Part shown: piece after piece, positions 34,267 to 42,194 of the stretch
How the letters are laid out: every line of letters begins with the position of its first letter
Numbering within the stretch: the first letter of the stretch is position 1
Assembly: GCA_018701215.1 (NCBI GenBank)
Contig: JABIWH010000049.1
Coordinates: forward strand, 1 to 46,631
Length of the DNA stretch: 46,631 nt
Reading direction: 5' to 3'
Origin: Rhodospirillaceae bacterium
GTDB lineage: Bacteria; Pseudomonadota; Alphaproteobacteria; GCA-2731375
The notes under the pieces: generated by a model
What the model saw: the letters and a program-made list of their open reading frames with translations, nothing else
What the model was told of the DNA's origin: nothing
Database searches by the model: none
Position numbers and translations under genes: made by a program

Positions 34267-35151
34267 ATGACCGAGAGAATCGCCGTCATCGGCATGGGGC
34301 AGATGGGCTCCGCCATGGCCAGCAGGTTGAGCGAGGCCCAATACGACGTCATGGGCTATGACATTAACGAGGCCACGCGCCAGGCCCTGGAGGCGCAGGG
34401 CGTCAACATGGCCGACAGTCTGGCCGCCGCCTTGGCGGGCCGGACCACGGTTCTGACATCCCTGCCTGATCCGAACGCGGTGAAAGGCGCCTGGCTGGGC
34501 AACGGCGGCATCATCGCCCTGGCCGAGCCGGACAGCATGCTGGTGGAGCTAAGCACCATCGATCCCGATTGCATGAAAGAAGTAGGCGCGGCAGCCACCG
34601 CCAAGGGCATGGCCGTATTGGATTGCCCGGTCAGCGGCAGCCCGAACGAGGCCGGCACCGGCAAGCTGGTACTGTTGGTCGGCGGCGAGGCGCCAACATT
34701 GGAGCGCGCCGGGCCATTATTCGATCTGTTGGGCCAGACCTGGCAGCATACGGGCGCCGTGGGCACGGCCAAGGTGGTCAAGCTGGTCAACAACATGATG
34801 TCCATGGGCAACGTCCTGGTCGCCTCCGAAGCCTTCGCCCTGGGCGTCGCTGCCGGCGTCGAGCCGCAAAAACTGTTCGACGTGATTTCCGTCAGCGGCG
34901 GACGTTCGCATCATTTCACCAAGCGCTTCCCCAATGCCCTGGCAGAGGATTTTGCGCCTGGTTTCAAGATGGAGCTGGGCGAAAAAGATCTCTCCCTGGG
35001 CGTCGACCTCGGCCGCGCCATGAAAATGCCCACCCCCGCGGCATCGCTCGCCCGCGAAATGTACGCCCTGGCCGTGGCCGAGGGTTATAAAGGCCAAGAC
35101 ATCGTCGCGCTGATGGACATGTACCGCCAATGGGCCAAGGGCCGGGGTTAG
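34267..35151 (+). CDS. 3-hydroxyisobutyrate-dehydrogenase-family oxidoreductase
   Basis: 294 residues. Rossmann motif VIGMGQMGSAMA at the N-terminus, then DCPVSGSPNEAGTGKL (substrate-binding loop), and the catalytic Lys in KLVNNMMSMGNVLVASEAF. It matches beta-hydroxyacid dehydrogenases that oxidise 3-hydroxyisobutyrate, tartronate semialdehyde or similar acids with NAD(P). AGGAAGAG precedes the ATG. It is co-directional with the amidohydrolase and probably in the same transcript, suggesting a short catabolic route. The individual substrate cannot be named. Confidence 0.9.
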   Translation: MTERIAVIGMGQMGSAMASRLSEAQYDVMGYDINEATRQALEAQGVNMADSLAAALAGRTTVLTSLPDPNAVKGAWLGNGGIIALAEPDSMLVELSTIDPDCMKEVGAAATAKGMAVLDCPVSGSPNEAGTGKLVLLVGGEAPTLERAGPLFDLLGQTWQHTGAVGTAKVVKLVNNMMSMGNVLVASEAFALGVAAGVEPQKLFDVISVSGGRSHHFTKRFPNALAEDFAPGFKMELGEKDLSLGVDLGRAMKMPTPAASLAREMYALAVAEGYKGQDIVALMDMYRQWAKGRG

Positions 35152-35216
35152 AGCATGTTGGATTTCCCGCGCCGAGAAGACGCACAGGCCGCCTTCCCGC
35201 GCCTGATGACGGACGG

Positions 35217-36026
35217 CTAGGCTCCTCCGCCCAGACCATCCAGGAATGTTCGCATGGTCTGGCTGCACGCCTCGGCATGCGAAAACGGCAGGCCGTGTTT
35301 GGCATGGGGAAAAATCCGCATTTGGGCATTGGGCAGCCGGGCATACAGATCCGCCATGGTGGGCACATCGATAAAGGGGCTCGAGTCCGGATGCATCAGC
35401 AAAGTCGGCACCGCCATATCGGACAATTGCGCACTTAAATTCGTGCCAACCAGCGTGGCCAACAGGGCCAGCACCGTGTCCGGGTCGGCGCCGGCTTGCT
35501 GGGCCCGGTACCAGTCGGCCACATCCGCGGACAAGGCACCGGGGAAAAAGCGGTGCTCCATCATGCGGTCCGACCAAGCCGCCATACCCCCCTCGCCACC
35601 GATCATATCATGCCAGAAATCCAGGTTCTGGATGCCGCCGCCGACATGGGCGCCATTGCTGACGGTCAGGCTCAACAGCCGGTCCGGATGCAGAATAGCG
35701 GTTTGCAGGGCCACGGTGCCGCCAACGGACTCGCCCACCAGATGGAATTTCGCGCAATCGACCGCATCGGCCAAAGCCAGAGTATCCTTTACCATTGCCT
35801 TGATCGTTATCCCGCCATCGCCGGGTTGAGACCGGCCATGGCCCGGCAGATCGAATGCCACCAGACGGTAACGGTCCTGCAAGGCCGCCGCCCAACCCAG
35901 CCAGCAACGCCAATTGGCGCCAACCCCATGGTGAAACAGGATGGTTTCCACCGGTTCGGCCCAGGGCGCCGTCAGGTCAATGATTTCATAGTGCAGATTG
36001 TGCGTACCGGTCTTCAGCTCGGGCAT
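35217..36026 (-). CDS. Alpha/beta-fold hydrolase, enol-lactonase-like
   Basis: 269 residues. Nucleophile elbow GESVGG (Ser), the acid in the MHPDSSPF region, and catalytic His in HAKHGLPFS. The oxyanion region is LFHHGVGANWRCWLG and the early DLPGHGRSQ is typical of the 3-oxoadipate enol-lactonase and epoxide-hydrolase-like group. The start at 36026 lies two bases after the stop of the sulfurtransferase gene on the same strand, so the two are probably co-transcribed. It is convergent with the hydroxyacid dehydrogenase gene; about 65 bp separate the gene ends without a clear terminator. Confidence 0.88.
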   Translation of the reverse strand: MPELKTGTHNLHYEIIDLTAPWAEPVETILFHHGVGANWRCWLGWAAALQDRYRLVAFDLPGHGRSQPGDGGITIKAMVKDTLALADAVDCAKFHLVGESVGGTVALQTAILHPDRLLSLTVSNGAHVGGGIQNLDFWHDMIGGEGGMAAWSDRMMEHRFFPGALSADVADWYRAQQAGADPDTVLALLATLVGTNLSAQLSDMAVPTLLMHPDSSPFIDVPTMADLYARLPNAQMRIFPHAKHGLPFSHAEACSQTMRTFLDGLGGGA

Positions 36027-36028
36027 GG

Positions 36029-36913
36029 TTATCCTCCCTCCCGCATGGGCAGATCATGATTTTTGGCCCATTCCGACAGGGAATTGTCATAGATGCCCGC
36101 ATTGTCGTGGCCCAGCAGGGCCAGGGCAAAGGTATCCACCGTGGCCGCGACGCCACCGCCGCAATAGGCCAGGACCTTTTCCTCCATACCAACGCTGATG
36201 CCGATCTGGGCGAATTTCTGGCCCAATCCATCGGCATCGAGAAATCTGCCATCGCCGTCATTCAGCAAATCCAGGGCCGGCAGACAGACGCTGCCCGTGA
36301 TCCCGCCGGGCCGGCCATAATGGCGTTCCGAGGTACCCTCATGCTGATCCCGCGCCAGGGCGTTGACCACCACGGCGTCGCGATCATCGAGCGCCGCCAG
36401 AACCGCGCCGCTGTCCACAATCAGCCCTGGCCGTGCTTGCGCGCTGAAGGAAGCAGGGGCATAGCGGCAATCATCCTCCTCGCTGACCGCGCGCGCCTCC
36501 GCCTGCCATTTTTGCCAGCCGCCATTCAAAATGGCCGCATTCTCGAAGCCGAAGGCATACAGCATCCACCAGACCCGCGTGGCCCAGGACACTGCGCCTG
36601 TGCTGTACAAGACAACCCGGCTGTCATCGCCGATGCCTCTGGCGCCGACAGCGGCGGCGAAGTCTTCCGCGCGGGGCGTGGTAAAACGAAAGGTGCCGGC
36701 GGGGTCGGACAACTCGGCCTGTAAATCCAGATAACCGGCGCCGGGGATATGGCCCGCACGATAGTCCGCCAAGGCACTTTCAGCCCGCAAGGTATGATCC
36801 GAACCTGGCACCAGATGCGTGGTGCAATCGAACACCCTTATGTTTGGATCATCCAGGTGATCCGCCAACCAATCCGTTTCCACCAGAAATTCCGGTCTCG
36901 CATAGCTGCTCAT
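36029..36913 (-). CDS. Sulfurtransferase, thiosulfate/3-mercaptopyruvate type
   Basis: 294 residues, two rhodanese domains of usual length. The inactive N-terminal domain has RAGHIPGAGYLDL and ends with GGWQKWQ; the C-terminal domain carries the active-site loop YCGGGVAAT with the catalytic Cys. The CGxGV loop is closer to 3-mercaptopyruvate sulfurtransferase than to classical rhodanese (CRKGVT). The ATG at 36913 has GGAGG 6 bp upstream; a longer frame upstream overlaps the divergent promoter region and is rejected. It is divergent from the ketopantoate-reductase-like gene across 64 bp. Confidence 0.9.
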   Translation of the reverse strand: MSSYARPEFLVETDWLADHLDDPNIRVFDCTTHLVPGSDHTLRAESALADYRAGHIPGAGYLDLQAELSDPAGTFRFTTPRAEDFAAAVGARGIGDDSRVVLYSTGAVSWATRVWWMLYAFGFENAAILNGGWQKWQAEARAVSEEDDCRYAPASFSAQARPGLIVDSGAVLAALDDRDAVVVNALARDQHEGTSERHYGRPGGITGSVCLPALDLLNDGDGRFLDADGLGQKFAQIGISVGMEEKVLAYCGGGVAATVDTFALALLGHDNAGIYDNSLSEWAKNHDLPMREGG

Positions 36914-36977
36914 CTCTCGCCTCCGTCGTAATTTGCCCTTAGCATAGGGCAAACCAATAGGGAGGCGAGACCTAAGC

Positions 36978-37970
36978 ATGAAGATTTGCATTATCGGCGC
37001 CGGCGCCATGGGCGGGCTGTACGGCGGCCATTTGTTACTGGCTGGCCATGACGTCCAGTTTATCGAAGTCCGTCAGGCAGCGGTTGATGCCCTGAACAAC
37101 GGCAGCTACATCTTTGACGGTATCGATGGCGAACACCGCCTGAAGGCGCCCGCCGCGACCTCCGCCGATGGCCTGCCCCCTGCCGATATCGCCTTCATTC
37201 ATACCGATAGCAATAACACCCAGGCGGCAGGCGAACACGCCAAGGCGGTGCTAAAACCCGAAGGCTGGGCCGTGACCTTTCAAAACGGTGTCGGCAACGT
37301 GGAAACTTTGTCTGACGTTCTAGGCGCCGAGCGCGTGGTCGGCGGCATCAGTTATCATTCCGCCGCCTCGCCCAAGGCGGGCCATGCCACCCACACCAAC
37401 GCCAACAAGACCTGGATCGGCGAATTGAACGTTGGCAAAGAGGGTGGAGGCGGCAGCGCCCGGGTGGAGCAATTGCGCGAGCTGCTGGCGGCGTCGAATT
37501 TCGACCCGCATATCGCCGACGACATCCAATCGGTGATCTGGACCAAGTTCATGTTGAATTGCGCCGTCAATCCACTGTGCGCCATCTCGGGCTTACGCTC
37601 GGGCGAGGTTGGCGCCGATGATGCAGCCGTGGAGATGCAGGAGTTGATCCTGGACGAAACCCTGGCCGTCATCGCGGCCAAGGGCATCGCCTTGATGGAC
37701 CCGGACCCCAAGGCGTCCATCAAGCGCATCCTGGGCCGGGCCTTTAACAAGCCGTCAATGCTGCAGCATATGGAAGCGGGCCTGCGCACCGAGATCGACA
37801 GCTTGAACGGCGCCGTGGTCCGCGAAGGCGCGGCCTTGGGCATCCCGACGCCCTACAACCATGCCCTGACCATGATGATCAAGGCCCGCAACGCCAACAT
37901 GATCCGGCAAATCCACGAGCCGCCAATTGACTACGCGGCATTGGAAGCAGCCGCGCAGGCGGAACGATAA
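36978..37970 (+). CDS. Ketopantoate-reductase-family oxidoreductase (PanE/ApbA-like)
   Basis: 330 residues. N-terminal Rossmann motif IIGAGAMGGLYGGHL, the family segment FQNGVGNVETLSDVLG, catalytic Lys in IWTKFMLNCAVNPLCAISG and the later AGLRTEIDSLNG containing the conserved Glu/Asn region. It could be the 2-dehydropantoate 2-reductase of CoA synthesis, but several paralogues act in catabolism, and no other pan gene is adjacent. GGAGG precedes the ATG. It is followed at 16 bp by the transglutaminase-like gene in the same direction. Confidence 0.88.
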   Translation: MKICIIGAGAMGGLYGGHLLLAGHDVQFIEVRQAAVDALNNGSYIFDGIDGEHRLKAPAATSADGLPPADIAFIHTDSNNTQAAGEHAKAVLKPEGWAVTFQNGVGNVETLSDVLGAERVVGGISYHSAASPKAGHATHTNANKTWIGELNVGKEGGGGSARVEQLRELLAASNFDPHIADDIQSVIWTKFMLNCAVNPLCAISGLRSGEVGADDAAVEMQELILDETLAVIAAKGIALMDPDPKASIKRILGRAFNKPSMLQHMEAGLRTEIDSLNGAVVREGAALGIPTPYNHALTMMIKARNANMIRQIHEPPIDYAALEAAAQAER

Positions 37971-37986
37971 CAGTACGAGGAAGCTT

Positions 37987-38691
37987 ATGTCCGCGGATCA
38001 GCCGAAAGACGAAACTGACAATTTTGCCGCCTATCTTGAACCCGGCGCAACGGTCGAGAGCAGCCATCCCGATATCGTGGCATTCGCCGAGACAGCCGCC
38101 GGCGATGCGGCAACGCCAAAGCAAACCGCGATAAATCTGTATTACGCGGTACGGGACCAAATCCGCTACAACCCATACATCTCGGCGATCGAGGTCGAAG
38201 CGTTCCGCGCCAGCAAAACCTTGGCGGATAAGGAAGGCTATTGCGTGGCCAAGGCGATTTTGTTGGCGGCGGTTTGCCGGGCCCGTGGCATACCGGCGCG
38301 GCTTGGCTTCGCCGATGTGCGCAATCATCTATCGACGGAGAAAATGCGCCAACGCATGCAGACCGATCAGTTCTACTGGCATGGCTATACGGACATCTAT
38401 CTGGACGGCAGATGGGTCAAGGCCACGCCGGCCTTCAATGTGGAGCTGTGCGAAAAATTCCGGCTGCGGCCACTTGAGTTCGACGGGGCAGAGGATTCCA
38501 TCTACCACCCCTTTGATGTCGCCGGCAGCCGGCATATGGAGTATCTGAAATTCCGTGGCGTATTCGCCGAGCCGCCGCTGGAACAGATCCATGCAACCTT
38601 CGTTCGCGAATACGCTCATTGGCGCAACAGAACCGCTGCACCCATCCGCGATTTCACGGCCGAGGTCGAAGAAGATCTAGGTGCGGGATAA
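37987..38691 (+). CDS. Transglutaminase-like cysteine peptidase/transferase
   Basis: 234 residues, no signal peptide, cytoplasmic. Transglutaminase core: Cys86 in EGYCVAKA, then GIPARLGFADVRNH, and His132 in WHGYTDIYLDGRWVKATPAFN. The Asp that normally follows His by 15 or so residues (as in DPT) is replaced by Thr147 in ATPAFN. The N-terminal 20 residues are acidic and variable. It is followed directly by two ATP-grasp genes, so it could cut, cap or transfer onto a peptide they make. AGGA stands 5 bp before the ATG at 37987; the longer in-frame start at 37927 would overlap the upstream gene. Confidence 0.85.
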   Translation: MSADQPKDETDNFAAYLEPGATVESSHPDIVAFAETAAGDAATPKQTAINLYYAVRDQIRYNPYISAIEVEAFRASKTLADKEGYCVAKAILLAAVCRARGIPARLGFADVRNHLSTEKMRQRMQTDQFYWHGYTDIYLDGRWVKATPAFNVELCEKFRLRPLEFDGAEDSIYHPFDVAGSRHMEYLKFRGVFAEPPLEQIHATFVREYAHWRNRTAAPIRDFTAEVEEDLGAG

Positions 38692-38718
38692 AAGGCTCTG
38701 GCCAAGGATGGCAAATAC

Positions 38719-39750
38719 ATGTCCCGCAACGCAAACTTCCTTGCGACCATGCTTACCGATTTGTGCGCCGCTCTGGGAGCGGAACTCACCCTGGAAGCAA
38801 ACTACGGCCGCGCCGGGTTCATAACCTTCAAGAATGGCCGGCGCTGTTTTTTTAAGAATGCCTGTTTTGACATCAACGGCATGGGCGCAGCGCAGATCAC
38901 CAAGGACAAGGATTATTGCGCCAAATTCCTCAGTGAAGCCGGCCTCAATACACCGTCCGGTCGAATTATTTTTGCGCCCAGGGCAATGGAAGCCTTCGCA
39001 CTGAAAAACCCGGCCCTGGGCCGGCAATTAGCGGCCCAATCCGATGCCTTGAAAGTAGCGGCGGAAATTGGCTTTCCTCTCTTTGTCAAACCCAACGAAG
39101 GTGCTGAAGGCCGAGGCGTCCAGTTGGTCCATACGAATGACGAACTGCTGGCCCATCTAAAATTGCTATACCAGGCGCATGACCGCGTCTTGTTGCAAAA
39201 GCCCGTCTCCGGCGATGATCACCGCGTCATCGTGCTGGACGGCGACGTAGTCGCGGCCTACCGACGCAAACCTCTTGGCGTGACGGGCAACGGCACGGAC
39301 ACAATCACTCAATTACTCTTGAAACGGCGCGATGATATGGCTCTCATGGGACGTCCATCGGATATAAGGCCCGACGATCCAAGAATTCTGCAGCATCTGC
39401 GCGGCCAGGGCCTGGACATACAGGACGTTATCGAAGATGGCGTATCCGTGCGCCTGTTGGCGAACGCCAATCTGTCTTCGGGAGGTGATGTGGCTGATGT
39501 GACCGATACGATTGATGCCGACTACAAACGTGTTTCCATACAGGCCGCCGCCGCCGTAGGGTTGCGGTTTGCGGGCGTCGATATTCTCTGCCATGAGATA
39601 GCTCGATTTGATGGCGAATATGCGGTCCTCGAGGTCAACGCAGCGCCTGGATTAAGCAACTATGGCGCCACGGGAGAGCGCGAAAGGCAGACGGTCATCA
39701 GCATCTATCGAAAGCTTTTGATGACGATGGAATTTGGAGATCCAGCATGA
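38719..39750 (+). CDS. ATP-grasp ligase, cyanophycin-synthetase/GshF-like (first of pair)
   Basis: 343 residues, ATP-grasp carboxylate-amine ligase fold. The N-terminal region has the FFKNACFDINGMGAAQITKDK switch; the ATP-binding lysine lies in FPLFVKPNEGAEGRGVQLV, then LLQKPVSGDDHRVIVLDG, RKPLGVTGNGTDTITQLL as in cyanophycin-synthetase-like enzymes, and the Mg2+-binding VLEVNAAPGL near the end. It should join a carboxylate, via an acyl-phosphate, to an amine. The substrate is unknown. The stop overlaps the start of the next gene as ATGA. It lacks the Mur-ligase domain of true cyanophycin synthetase. Confidence 0.85.
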   Translation: MSRNANFLATMLTDLCAALGAELTLEANYGRAGFITFKNGRRCFFKNACFDINGMGAAQITKDKDYCAKFLSEAGLNTPSGRIIFAPRAMEAFALKNPALGRQLAAQSDALKVAAEIGFPLFVKPNEGAEGRGVQLVHTNDELLAHLKLLYQAHDRVLLQKPVSGDDHRVIVLDGDVVAAYRRKPLGVTGNGTDTITQLLLKRRDDMALMGRPSDIRPDDPRILQHLRGQGLDIQDVIEDGVSVRLLANANLSSGGDVADVTDTIDADYKRVSIQAAAAVGLRFAGVDILCHEIARFDGEYAVLEVNAAPGLSNYGATGERERQTVISIYRKLLMTMEFGDPA

Positions 39751-40700
39751 AGAATTCCGCACGGCAGTTTGTCTCCATCATCAAGACATATTGCAAAAAG
39801 AACGGCATCGAGGTCATTTCCCTGTCCCACGAATGGATATTCGTGCTGCGGGGGCCCTCCGCCAACAAGGTCATCTTCGGTTATGATCTGGGTCTCAATT
39901 CATCCTCCGTCCAGTCAACCGCACGGGACAAAGCGGCGACGTTCGATGTCCTGTGCGCCTTGGGCATTCCGGCGGTACCGCACAAGATTTTCCTCGCGCC
40001 CCGTTTCCTGAAACATATCGAGCAGAGCGGAAACTGGCAGCGCATCATTGACTGTCATGAACAGAACAACCGCGCGACAGTTGTCAAACCCAACGAGGGC
40101 ACCGGTGGGTTGGATGTCTTTCTGGTCCGCGGCGCCGATGAACTGGAAGGCGCCGTGCACGAGGTCTTGTCGCGGGAGCGCAGCGTGGCGCTATCGCCGT
40201 ATCTCCCTATTGCGCGCGAAGTCCGTGCCTACATCGCCTTCGACGAAGTGCCACTTTTGTATGAAAAAGTCCGGCCCTTCGTCACCGGCGACGGCAGCAG
40301 CGTTGTGGCGGCGCTGGCCTGGAAAAAGTTCGGCGCCGATGCCTTAAGCGGTCTCATTCAGGACCGCCGGTCGGACGCGAGCCGGGAATTGCTATCGCGC
40401 ATACCGGCGGCGGGTGTCGATGTTCCCCTCGGATGGAAGCACAACCTGGGCCAGGGCAGCAAACTCCGCGCCCTGAATGTCACCGAGCATGATGGGGAGG
40501 TTGAATTCGCCAGGGAAACCGCCGCCGCCATGGGGTTGAATTTCGGCGCCATCGATATTGTCGAGATCGACGGCCGGTTGAATATCCTGGAAGTCAACAG
40601 CGGTGTCATGTTCGAGAACGCCATTCGTAGCGGCGACATTGAATACGACGCGGTTTACGGCATTTACGCCCGCGCCCTTGATAGGCTTCTAGTGGAATGA
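39747..40700 (+). CDS. ATP-grasp ligase, second of pair
   Basis: 317 residues, diverged paralogue of the preceding gene. N-terminal SHEWIFVLRGPSANKVIFGYD replaces the first gene's entrance segment. ATP-grasp features are TVVKPNEGTGGLDVFLV (Lys), VREVRAY-like AREVRAYIAFDE, KVRPFVTGDGSSVVAAL, and the metal-binding ILEVNSGVMFENA. The start ATG overlaps the previous stop (ATGA). Two adjacent ATP-grasp proteins usually act in sequence or as a complex to build a peptide or amide bond. With the transglutaminase-like gene upstream this forms a three-gene biosynthetic cassette; the product is unknown. Confidence 0.85.
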   Translation: MKNSARQFVSIIKTYCKKNGIEVISLSHEWIFVLRGPSANKVIFGYDLGLNSSSVQSTARDKAATFDVLCALGIPAVPHKIFLAPRFLKHIEQSGNWQRIIDCHEQNNRATVVKPNEGTGGLDVFLVRGADELEGAVHEVLSRERSVALSPYLPIAREVRAYIAFDEVPLLYEKVRPFVTGDGSSVVAALAWKKFGADALSGLIQDRRSDASRELLSRIPAAGVDVPLGWKHNLGQGSKLRALNVTEHDGEVEFARETAAAMGLNFGAIDIVEIDGRLNILEVNSGVMFENAIRSGDIEYDAVYGIYARALDRLLVE

Positions 40701-40723
40701 GCCACTCCTAGCGCGGTTCCCGG

Positions 40724-41218
40724 CTAGGTATTTCGGTCGATGAAAACCTTGAATACCGCAACCATGTCGTCCACCATCATCTGGGTCGCGGGCATGCTGC
40801 GCTGTTCAATGGGCAGACCGACCTGTTCGCGCAGCTCTTGATTTGACATGCTGCGGGTCCATTTGGCATCGTGCTCCGTCAGGCGCCCGAAAAAATCCGC
40901 GCTATCGCTGGCAGCCCCGGCATAGAACATGCGCGCGATACCTACCTGGTACATGGTTGCCACGCACATGGAGCAGGGTTCGCCGGAGGTATAAAGATCG
41001 GCGCCCTTGAGAGAGATGACGCCGCGCCGGCGGCAAGCATCGCGGATCGCTTCAATCTCGCCATGGGAGGTTGGGTCATGTTCGGCAGTAGCGCGGTTCA
41101 ATCCTTCGCCGACGATCTCGCCATCCATGACGACAACGGCGCCATAGGGCAAGGTACCGGGCGCATCGACGCTTTCAGCGGCGATCTCAATGGCACGGGC
41201 CATGAATTTCTCATGCAT
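40724..41218 (-). CDS. Nucleoside deaminase (zinc cytidine/guanine deaminase family)
   Basis: 164 residues, single deaminase domain. Zinc ligands are His52 (SHGEIEA, with catalytic Glu54), Cys82 and Cys85 (PCSMC). The family covers guanine deaminase, tRNA-adenosine deaminase TadA and similar enzymes. The C-terminal extension (VGLPIEQRSMPATQMMV) is closer to guanine/cytosine-type nucleoside deaminases than TadA. The ATG at 41218 is preceded by GGAGG. It is convergent with the second ATP-grasp gene, 23 bp apart, and lies 56 bp after the phosphatase gene on the same strand. Confidence 0.88.
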   Translation of the reverse strand: MHEKFMARAIEIAAESVDAPGTLPYGAVVVMDGEIVGEGLNRATAEHDPTSHGEIEAIRDACRRRGVISLKGADLYTSGEPCSMCVATMYQVGIARMFYAGAASDSADFFGRLTEHDAKWTRSMSNQELREQVGLPIEQRSMPATQMMVDDMVAVFKVFIDRNT

Positions 41219-41274
41219 GCGTGGTCCTCCGGGTTGCTCCTATGGTCGGGTTTTGCGCAGCCTTCCTCTCGATA

Positions 41275-41709
41275 CTAACCCGCGCCAAAGCGTTCTTCAA
41301 TGCGCCGGCGCAGATCATCGCGGACCTTGCGGAAAGCATCCAGGACGACCTCGCGGCTGCCATCAATGCCGGTGGGGTCCAGGCTGGGCCAATATTCCAG
41401 ATCGACGGCCATGGTCCGGGTTAATTCCACCGCCTTATGCTGAGCTTCCGGCGTTAGAGAGATCACCAGATCAAACGAGGTATCTTCCAGATCATCAAAG
41501 GTTTTAGCATCGTGATAGGAAATATCGATATCGCTCTCCGCCATGGCCGCGATGGCAAAGCCATCGACACTGCCCTGGCGCACACCGACGGAATCGAAAT
41601 AGATCGATCCGCCAAACATCTGCTTGGCCAAACCCTCGGCCATGGGCGAACGCACGGAATTGAAATTACAGGCAAACAGCACGCTGGTGGGCCGGCGGAC
41701 CGTGTCCAT
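41275..41709 (-). CDS. Low-molecular-weight protein tyrosine phosphatase-like protein
   Basis: 144 residues. The phosphatase P-loop C14NFNSVR20S matches CX5RS, with the general acid in SLDPTG near the end of the domain. It is the same fold as arsenate reductase; no ArsC-type extra cysteines are evident. In alphaproteobacteria this gene commonly follows UPF0262 as here (from general knowledge). It lies 2 bp after the UPF0262 stop, so it is in the same transcript. The cellular substrate is unknown. Confidence 0.9.
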   Translation of the reverse strand: MDTVRRPTSVLFACNFNSVRSPMAEGLAKQMFGGSIYFDSVGVRQGSVDGFAIAAMAESDIDISYHDAKTFDDLEDTSFDLVISLTPEAQHKAVELTRTMAVDLEYWPSLDPTGIDGSREVVLDAFRKVRDDLRRRIEERFGAG

Positions 41710-41711
41710 GG

Positions 41712-42185
41712 CTAGCTCCTGATCTGCAAAATACAGAGCAGGGTGAAGAGGCGCCGGGCGGTTTCGTTGTCGACCTCGATCTTGCCTTCCAGGCGTTCGC
41801 GCAGCAGATCCGAGCCGTCGTTGTGCAAGCCGCGCCGGCCCATGTCTATGGCTTCGATCTTTGAGGGAGAGGCCGATTTGATGGCCTGAAAATAGCTTTC
41901 ACAAACCGTGAAATAGTCTTTGATGATACGGCGAAACGGCGTCAAAGGCAGCAGGATACGGGTCAACGGCGCATCGTTCACGTCGTGAATATCGAGGGCC
42001 AGACGGGTTTCCTCCATACCCATCAGCACATGATACGGCCCCTCGAATTCGCCAATGGGCCGGAAGCTGTTGCCCTCCAGCAAATCGAAAATCGCCACCC
42101 TGCGTTCATGCTCGATATCGGCGGAGCGGCGGATAACCGTGCGCTCATCCAGGGTAATGCGGGCGATACGCTGTTGCTCGGACAT
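41712..42185 (-). CDS. UPF0262 family protein
   Basis: 157 residues, recognised as the alphaproteobacterial UPF0262 family by SRxxEHERRVAIFDLLEGN-like sequence (here SADIEHERRVAIFDLLEGN), FEGPYHVLMGMEETRLALDI and LTPFRRIIKDYFTVCESY. There is no membrane segment and no catalytic motif I can point to; the function is unknown. It sits between hisD and the phosphatase-like gene in the conserved block, with 10 bp to hisD and 2 bp to the next gene, clearly operon-like. Confidence 0.9.
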   Translation of the reverse strand: MSEQQRIARITLDERTVIRRSADIEHERRVAIFDLLEGNSFRPIGEFEGPYHVLMGMEETRLALDIHDVNDAPLTRILLPLTPFRRIIKDYFTVCESYFQAIKSASPSKIEAIDMGRRGLHNDGSDLLRERLEGKIEVDNETARRLFTLLCILQIRS

Positions 42186-42194
42186 GGCCCGAAC

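Noticed and set aside
34717..35577. 286-codon minus-strand frame
   Set aside because: Overlaps the hydroxyacid dehydrogenase in antisense and the alpha/beta hydrolase in another frame; both have catalytic motifs.
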